From: Paraburkholderia atlantica
Lineage (GTDB): Bacteria; Pseudomonadota; Gammaproteobacteria; Burkholderiales; Burkholderiaceae
Length of the DNA stretch: 64,000 nucleotides
Direction: 5' to 3'
NCBI RefSeq assembly: GCF_009362785.1
Contig: NZ_WHNQ01000010.1
Coordinates: 62,001 to 126,000, forward strand
A program made the position numbers and the translations under genes. Shown here piece by piece: positions 59,913 to 64,000 of this stretch (its first letter is position 1; the number at the start of each line of letters is the position of its first letter). The notes beneath the pieces are model-generated. The model made no database searches. It was not told the origin of the DNA and saw only the letters and a list, made by a program, of their open reading frames with translations.

Positions 59913-62252
59913 TCACGCGAGGCTCATCGCCTGCGCATGCCCATGCGCATGACGGGTTTCGCGGTTCAGCGCGGCGACGTCCACGATCAGCGCGACGCTG
60001 CCGTCGCCCAGAATGGTCGCCGCGGATATGCCGTGCACCTTGCGGTAATTCGTTTCCAGATTCTTCACGACCACCTGCTGCTGGCCGACCAGTTCGTCGA
60101 TCAGCATCGCGAAGCGCCGTCCCTCGGTCTGCATGATCGTGACGATCCCCTGGGTCGGCTCCTGCTTCGCCTCCGACACGTTGAACACCTCGTGCAGCGC
60201 GACGAGCGGCAGGTATTCGCCGCGCACGCGCACCACCCGCTCGCCGTTGGCGACCGTGTAGATGTCTTCGGCTTGCGGCTGCAGCGACTCCATCACGAAG
60301 TTCAGCGGCAGGATGAAGATCTCGTTGCCGACCTTCACCGACATGCCGTCGAGAATCGCCAGCGTGAGCGGCAGCACGATCCGCGTGGTGCTGCCCTTGC
60401 CCGCGTGCGACGTGATCTCGACGTGACCGCCCATCGACTGGATGTTGCGCTTCACCACGTCCATGCCGACGCCGCGACCGGACACATCGGTGACCTGCTC
60501 GGCGGTTGAGAAGCCCGGCAGGAAGATCAGGTTCCAGACTTCCTCGTCGGTCATCGTTTCGCTGACCTGCATGCCTTGCTTGACCGCCTTCGCGAGAATC
60601 TTGTCGCGGCGCAGGCCCGCGCCGTCGTCGCTGACCTCGATGACGATGTTGCCGCCATGGTGCGCCGCCGACAGCACCAGCTGACCGGTCGAATCCTTGC
60701 CCGCCGCGCGCCGCGCCTCGACGGTTTCGATGCCGTGGTCGAGACTGTTGCGCACGAGGTGCGTCAACGGATCGATGATCCGTTCGATGAGGCTCTTGTC
60801 GAGTTCGGTCGCCTGACCGAAGGTGACGAGTTCGACCTCCTTGCCGAGTTTCGCCGCGAGATCGCGCACCAGACGCGGGAAACGGCTGAACACGTAATCC
60901 ATCGGCATCATGCGGATCGACATCACCGCTTCCTGCAGATCGCGCGCGTTGCGCTCGAGTTGCGCCATGCCGTTGAAGAGCCGGTCGTGCAGCGCCGGAT
61001 CGAACGTGCTGGTGGTCTCCGCGAGCATCGCCTGCGTGATCACCAGCTCGCCGACCAGGTTGATCAGTTGATCGACCTTCTCGACGCCGACGCGAATCGA
61101 GCTGCCTTCGCCGCTCGCCGCCGCGGCGGCCGGACGGGCCGCCTTGCGGTCGTGTTCGGCGGACGCTGCCGCAGCCGGTTTGGCTGCCGCCGGAGCCGCT
61201 GCGGGTGGTGCTGGCGGCGGCTCGATGCTGTCGGCGTGACCGGCCGCGCTTGCGGGCGCAGCGGTGTGAGCCGCCGGACTCGACGATGCTGCTTGCTCCG
61301 CGTGAGCGACCGGCTGCGCTTGCGCTTGCGCCGCGGGAGCGGCGGGAGCGACAGGCGCGGTTTGCGCCGGCGTCGGAGCGGCGGCAGCGTCGGGCGTTCC
61401 AGGTTCGCCCTGCTGCGCGTCGTCCGCCGGCGCGGTGCCACGGCCGATCGTGATCTGACTTTCGTCGATCACGAAGCAGCACACGGCGATGATGTCGTCG
61501 GAGGGTACGTCGCTCGAGAGCCACAGCATCAGATCGCCGCCGCTCTTGACCTGCCCGACGATATTGCCCAGGTTGCCCAGCTCTTCGGCGAGCAGTTCCT
61601 GGTCTTTCTCTCCCACGCCCCGTAGCGTAATTTTCAGATGTGGGCCGGCGCTGTCGTCCGTGCCCGCGGCTTGCCCGGTCTGTGCCGGTTCGCCGTCCAT
61701 CCATTCGCCCGCCATCTGCACCGCCTGTTCGACGACGTGCTCGGGCGGGGTGCCGCCTTGCTGCTGTACCGCGGTTGTTGGTGTTGTTGTTTGGGTTGCC
61801 GTCGGCTGCGCCGCGACCGGCGCGGTCTCGACGGCTGCCGCCGCCGGCGCGCCGCCCATGCGGCTTTCCGCGTGCAGCTGCTCGAGCTTCGCGCAGATCG
61901 CGCGCGCCACCTCGGCGTCGGGCTCGGCGCTCGCGCGGTAGTCGGCGAGCTGGCCGGACAGCACGTCCTTGGTTTCGAGGAACGTGTCGATCATGTCCTT
62001 GCGCAGCACCAGCTCGTTGTTGCGCGCGCGATCGAGCAGCGACTCGAGAATGTGCGTGGTCTCGGTGAGCGCGGTGAAGCCGAACGTCGCCGCGCCGCCC
62101 TTGATCGAATGCGCGGCGCGAAAGATCGCCGCGAGGTCTTCGGGGTCCGGGCGGGCCACGTCGAGATTGAGCAGCAATTGCTCCATCTGCGCGAGCAGTT
62201 CGTCCGCTTCGTCGAAGAACGTCTGATAGAACTGTGTGATGTCGAGTGTCAT
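59913..62252 (-). CDS. cheA: Chemotaxis histidine kinase CheA
   Basis: A 779-residue kinase. The Hpt domain has the phospho-accepting H48 in FRAAHSIKGGAATFGF. Residues about 195-270 look like a P2-type CheY-binding unit (LKITLRGVGEKDQELLAEEL). A long Ala/Pro linker follows, then dimerisation (VEKVDQLINLVGELVITQAM), the ATPase domain (PLTHLVRNSLDHGIETVEAR, VSDDGAGL, GRGVGMDVVKRNIQSMGG) and the CheW-like regulatory domain. It is longer than E. coli CheA (654) because of the linker. Confidence 0.97.
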   Translation of the reverse strand: MTLDITQFYQTFFDEADELLAQMEQLLLNLDVARPDPEDLAAIFRAAHSIKGGAATFGFTALTETTHILESLLDRARNNELVLRKDMIDTFLETKDVLSGQLADYRASAEPDAEVARAICAKLEQLHAESRMGGAPAAAAVETAPVAAQPTATQTTTPTTAVQQQGGTPPEHVVEQAVQMAGEWMDGEPAQTGQAAGTDDSAGPHLKITLRGVGEKDQELLAEELGNLGNIVGQVKSGGDLMLWLSSDVPSDDIIAVCCFVIDESQITIGRGTAPADDAQQGEPGTPDAAAAPTPAQTAPVAPAAPAAQAQAQPVAHAEQAASSSPAAHTAAPASAAGHADSIEPPPAPPAAAPAAAKPAAAASAEHDRKAARPAAAAASGEGSSIRVGVEKVDQLINLVGELVITQAMLAETTSTFDPALHDRLFNGMAQLERNARDLQEAVMSIRMMPMDYVFSRFPRLVRDLAAKLGKEVELVTFGQATELDKSLIERIIDPLTHLVRNSLDHGIETVEARRAAGKDSTGQLVLSAAHHGGNIVIEVSDDGAGLRRDKILAKAVKQGMQVSETMTDEEVWNLIFLPGFSTAEQVTDVSGRGVGMDVVKRNIQSMGGHVEITSHAGKGSTTRIVLPLTLAILDGMSVKVGNEIFILPLNFVMESLQPQAEDIYTVANGERVVRVRGEYLPLVALHEVFNVSEAKQEPTQGIVTIMQTEGRRFAMLIDELVGQQQVVVKNLETNYRKVHGISAATILGDGSVALIVDVAALNRETRHAHGHAQAMSLA

Positions 62253-62348
62253 GCCTGGTTCACCGCGAGAGTGCCTGTCTGGCGTGAGTTGCCGGAGAGG
62301 CGCGTCGAGAGCTATCTGTACTGTGTCTAAAGGTATTGATTACGCGGA

Positions 62349-62726
62349 TCAATCCGGGTCCGGTTCGGCCAGCGCAGCCACCAGCTCGGTCAGCATGTCC
62401 GGGTCGAGCGGCTTTTCGATCCAGCCGGTCGCGCCCGCTGCGCGCGCCGCCTGTTTGAAGGGTTCGCCCGATTCCGTCGTGAGGACGAGGATGGGCGTCG
62501 CCTGATAGGCCGGATTTCCGCGCAGCGCGGTGATCAGATCGAGACCGGTCTTGCCGGGCATGTGCTGGTCGGTCAACACGAGGTCGAACGCCATCGCGAG
62601 CGCGTTTTCGAGGCCTTCGTTGCCATCCGCCGCGAGCGTGACCTCGTAGCCGGCGCCTGTCAGCGTCGCGGCGAGGATCTGCCGCATCGATGCCGAATCG
62701 TCGACTGCCAGGATGTGCCTGATCAT
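62349..62726 (-). CDS. CheY-like response regulator upstream of cheA
   Basis: A 125-residue single receiver domain. Asp pair in ILAVDDSASMRQILAATLTG, phospho-Asp in DLVLTDQHMPGKTGLDLITA, Thr in ILVLTTESGEPFKQAARAAG and Lys in GWIEKPL. It has all phosphotransfer residues but differs from the CheY at 53974 around the output face, so it may act as a phosphate sink or on another target. It is between motB and cheA in the operon. Confidence 0.93.
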   Translation of the reverse strand: MIRHILAVDDSASMRQILAATLTGAGYEVTLAADGNEGLENALAMAFDLVLTDQHMPGKTGLDLITALRGNPAYQATPILVLTTESGEPFKQAARAAGATGWIEKPLDPDMLTELVAALAEPDPD

Positions 62727-62751
62727 GAAAACCTCGCTGCGCTTAACACTG

Positions 62752-62801
62752 GGCCGCCGGGCGGGGCGCGCCGTTCGGGCGCGGGCCCCGGCCCGGCGGC
62801 C
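62752..62801 (-). promoter_or_regulatory. GC-rich hairpin between motB and cheY
   Basis: GGCCGCCGGGC at 62752-62762 and GCCCGGCGGCC at 62791-62801 are perfect 11-bp arms enclosing a further GC-rich stem. No T run follows, so attenuation or mRNA processing that separates motAB from che expression is more likely than full termination. Confidence 0.5.
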
Positions 62802-62809
62802 GCGGTCTG

Positions 62810-63820
62810 TTACTTTGCCGGCGGCGCCGCCGCCGGCAACTTCGGTGCAGCCGTCACCGGCTGCGCAAGTTTTTGCAGCAACGGCTTCGAGCCGGCTGCG
62901 TCGTCCGACAGCGTCGTCGTCGTCGAATCGTCGTGATCGAGCGCCGCCTCGGACTTCTTGTTCAACACGATGATGCTGATGCGACGGTTCTCCGGATCGA
63001 GCGGGTCCGCCTTGTTCAGGTTCTGCGTCGACGCGAGACCCAGCACGCGCATCACCTTCGCTTCGTCCATGCCACCCGCGACCAGCTCGCGCCGCGACGC
63101 GTTCGCGCGGTCGGCCGACAGCTCCCAGTTGCTATAGCCCTTCTCGCCTCCCGCGTACGGCACGGCGTCGGTGTGGCCCTGGACGATGATGCGGTTCGGC
63201 ACGTCGTTCAGCGTGTGGCCGATCTCGCGCAGAATGTCGCGCATGTACGGTTCGACGACGTCGCGCGCGGTCGCGAACATCGGCCGCTTCTGCGAGTCGA
63301 CGATCTCGATGCGCAGGCCGGTCAGGGTCGAGTCGATGCGGATCTGCTGCTTGAACTGGCGCAGCACCGGGTTCGCCTCGATCGCGGCCATCAGCTTGAC
63401 CTGCAGGTCGTGCAGGCGGACCTGCTCGCGGCGTTCGAGCTCGCCTTGCAGCTGCTTCACCGAGTCTTCGTTATTGCGCGACGCGGTGCGCTCGGCGCGG
63501 TTGCTGCTGCCGTCGGTCGAGCGGGTCACGCCCTGCGCGTCGGTCGAGATGTCGCGCCCGCCGCCCTTCAGGATGCTCGAGTCTTCGGCGCTGCGATCAC
63601 CGCCCCACAGCGTGATCTTCAGCGGCTGGTTGAAGTACTCGGCGATGCCCTTCAGCTGCACCGTGGAGGCCGAACTCAGCAGCCACATCAGCAGGAAGAA
63701 CGCCATCATGGCGGTCATGAAGTCCGCGTAGGCGAGCTTCCATGCGCCACCGTGATGGCCATGCTTCCTCGGCGCCGAGCGCTTGACAACGATTGCGCGG
63801 TCTTTGTCCTTGCTGCTCAT
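62810..63820 (-). CDS. motB: Flagellar stator protein MotB
   Basis: A 336-residue stator protein. Single membrane helix with the proton-carrying Asp in KLAYADFMTAMMAFFLLMWL (about residues 29-48). The periplasmic plug and linker follow, then an OmpA-like peptidoglycan-binding domain: NRIIVQGHTDAVPYAGGEKG and NWELSADRANASRRELV, with RISIIVLNKK. ATG at 63820 is chosen; the frame before it belongs to motA's shadow. It lies 22 bp after motA. Confidence 0.97.
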   Translation of the reverse strand: MSSKDKDRAIVVKRSAPRKHGHHGGAWKLAYADFMTAMMAFFLLMWLLSSASTVQLKGIAEYFNQPLKITLWGGDRSAEDSSILKGGGRDISTDAQGVTRSTDGSSNRAERTASRNNEDSVKQLQGELERREQVRLHDLQVKLMAAIEANPVLRQFKQQIRIDSTLTGLRIEIVDSQKRPMFATARDVVEPYMRDILREIGHTLNDVPNRIIVQGHTDAVPYAGGEKGYSNWELSADRANASRRELVAGGMDEAKVMRVLGLASTQNLNKADPLDPENRRISIIVLNKKSEAALDHDDSTTTTLSDDAAGSKPLLQKLAQPVTAAPKLPAAAPPAK

Positions 63821-63842
63821 CGATTCGGTTCCCGTCTCAGCC

Positions 63843-64000
63843 TTATTTCGCCTTGACGCGGCGCACGTGCTCTTCGAGCTCGGCGAACGACGGGCGCTCG
63901 GTCGAGAACAGCACCTTGCGGCCGAACTCGACCGCAATCGCCGGCGCGTAGCCGTTCAGGCTCGCGAGGATCGTCACCTTGATGCACTGGAACATCTTGG
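63843..64000 (-). CDS. motA: Flagellar stator protein MotA (C-terminal part, cut by the window)
   Basis: The last 52 residues of a protein on the minus strand, cut by the window edge. The sequence FQCIKVTILASLNGYAPAIA then VEFGRKVLFSTERPSFAELE is the typical MotA C-terminus, and the immediate downstream motB confirms it. MotA and MotB form the proton-driven stator. Confidence 0.93.
   Translation of the reverse strand, partial: KMFQCIKVTILASLNGYAPAIAVEFGRKVLFSTERPSFAELEEHVRRVKAK

Overview
The window is GC-rich and fits a betaproteobacterium of the Burkholderiaceae, most likely Paraburkholderia. The evidence is the gene order of the flagellar and chemotaxis clusters, the DUF3443/DUF2844 pair, a coniferyl-type aldehyde dehydrogenase, and a repeat family whose spurious translations contain FFAAAKKVG. 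The genus is inferred from gene content and no database was searched.

Layout. 1-3.4 kb: an AidB-like acyl-CoA dehydrogenase and a coniferyl-type aldehyde dehydrogenase. 3.4-11.5 kb: an accessory stretch with two candidate type VI secretion (T6SS) toxin modules and no T6SS structural gene. The first is a Tlde1/DUF2778 L,D-transpeptidase-like effector with a small membrane protein, lying between two 274-bp direct repeats. The second is a TseT-like cassette: a Cys-rich protein, a DUF4123 chaperone, a small co-chaperone candidate, a Tox-REase-5 nuclease and an Imm52-like immunity protein. Between them is an outward-facing di-haem peroxidase and phosphoesterase operon. 11.5-27.4 kb: flagellar genes, with an FlhB-C-like protein, a FliK-like protein, fliT, fliS and fliE on the minus strand and fliFGHIJK-fliLMNOPQR on the plus strand. 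The plus-strand run is broken between fliK and fliL by a large inverted pair of the repeat. 27.4-39.9 kb (minus): flgBCDEFGHIJ, a ycgR-type brake gene and flgKL. 40.1-42.7 kb (plus): flgA, flgM, flgN. 42.9-43.6 kb: a hicAB toxin-antitoxin pair. 43.6-50.9 kb (minus): flhB-flhA-flhF-flhG-fliA. 51.0-52.9 kb (minus): DUF2844 and DUF3443. 53.3-64.0 kb (minus): motA (partial)-motB-cheY-cheA-cheW-mcp-cheR-cheD-cheB-cheY-cheZ.

How it works together. The window encodes nearly the whole flagellar basal body, export gate, hook, hook-filament junction, stator and chemotaxis pathway. fliC, fliD and flhDC are not in it. FliA (sigma-28) and FlgM form the checkpoint. Sigma-28-like promoters can be read upstream of fliS, flgK, the ycgR-type gene and flgM, which links filament chaperones, junction proteins, a c-di-GMP brake and the anti-sigma factor into the late class.

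Best leads. DUF3443 carries the full set of pepsin-family landmarks (DTGS, GILGVG, DSGS and a C-terminal LGxxFxxGRxxYxxxD block) and is probably a cryptic exported aspartic protease co-transcribed with DUF2844. The two toxin modules are both associated with the same repeat family. The small FlhB-C-like protein begins almost exactly where FlhB autocleavage would leave a free C-terminal fragment, and it sits beside a second FliK-like protein.
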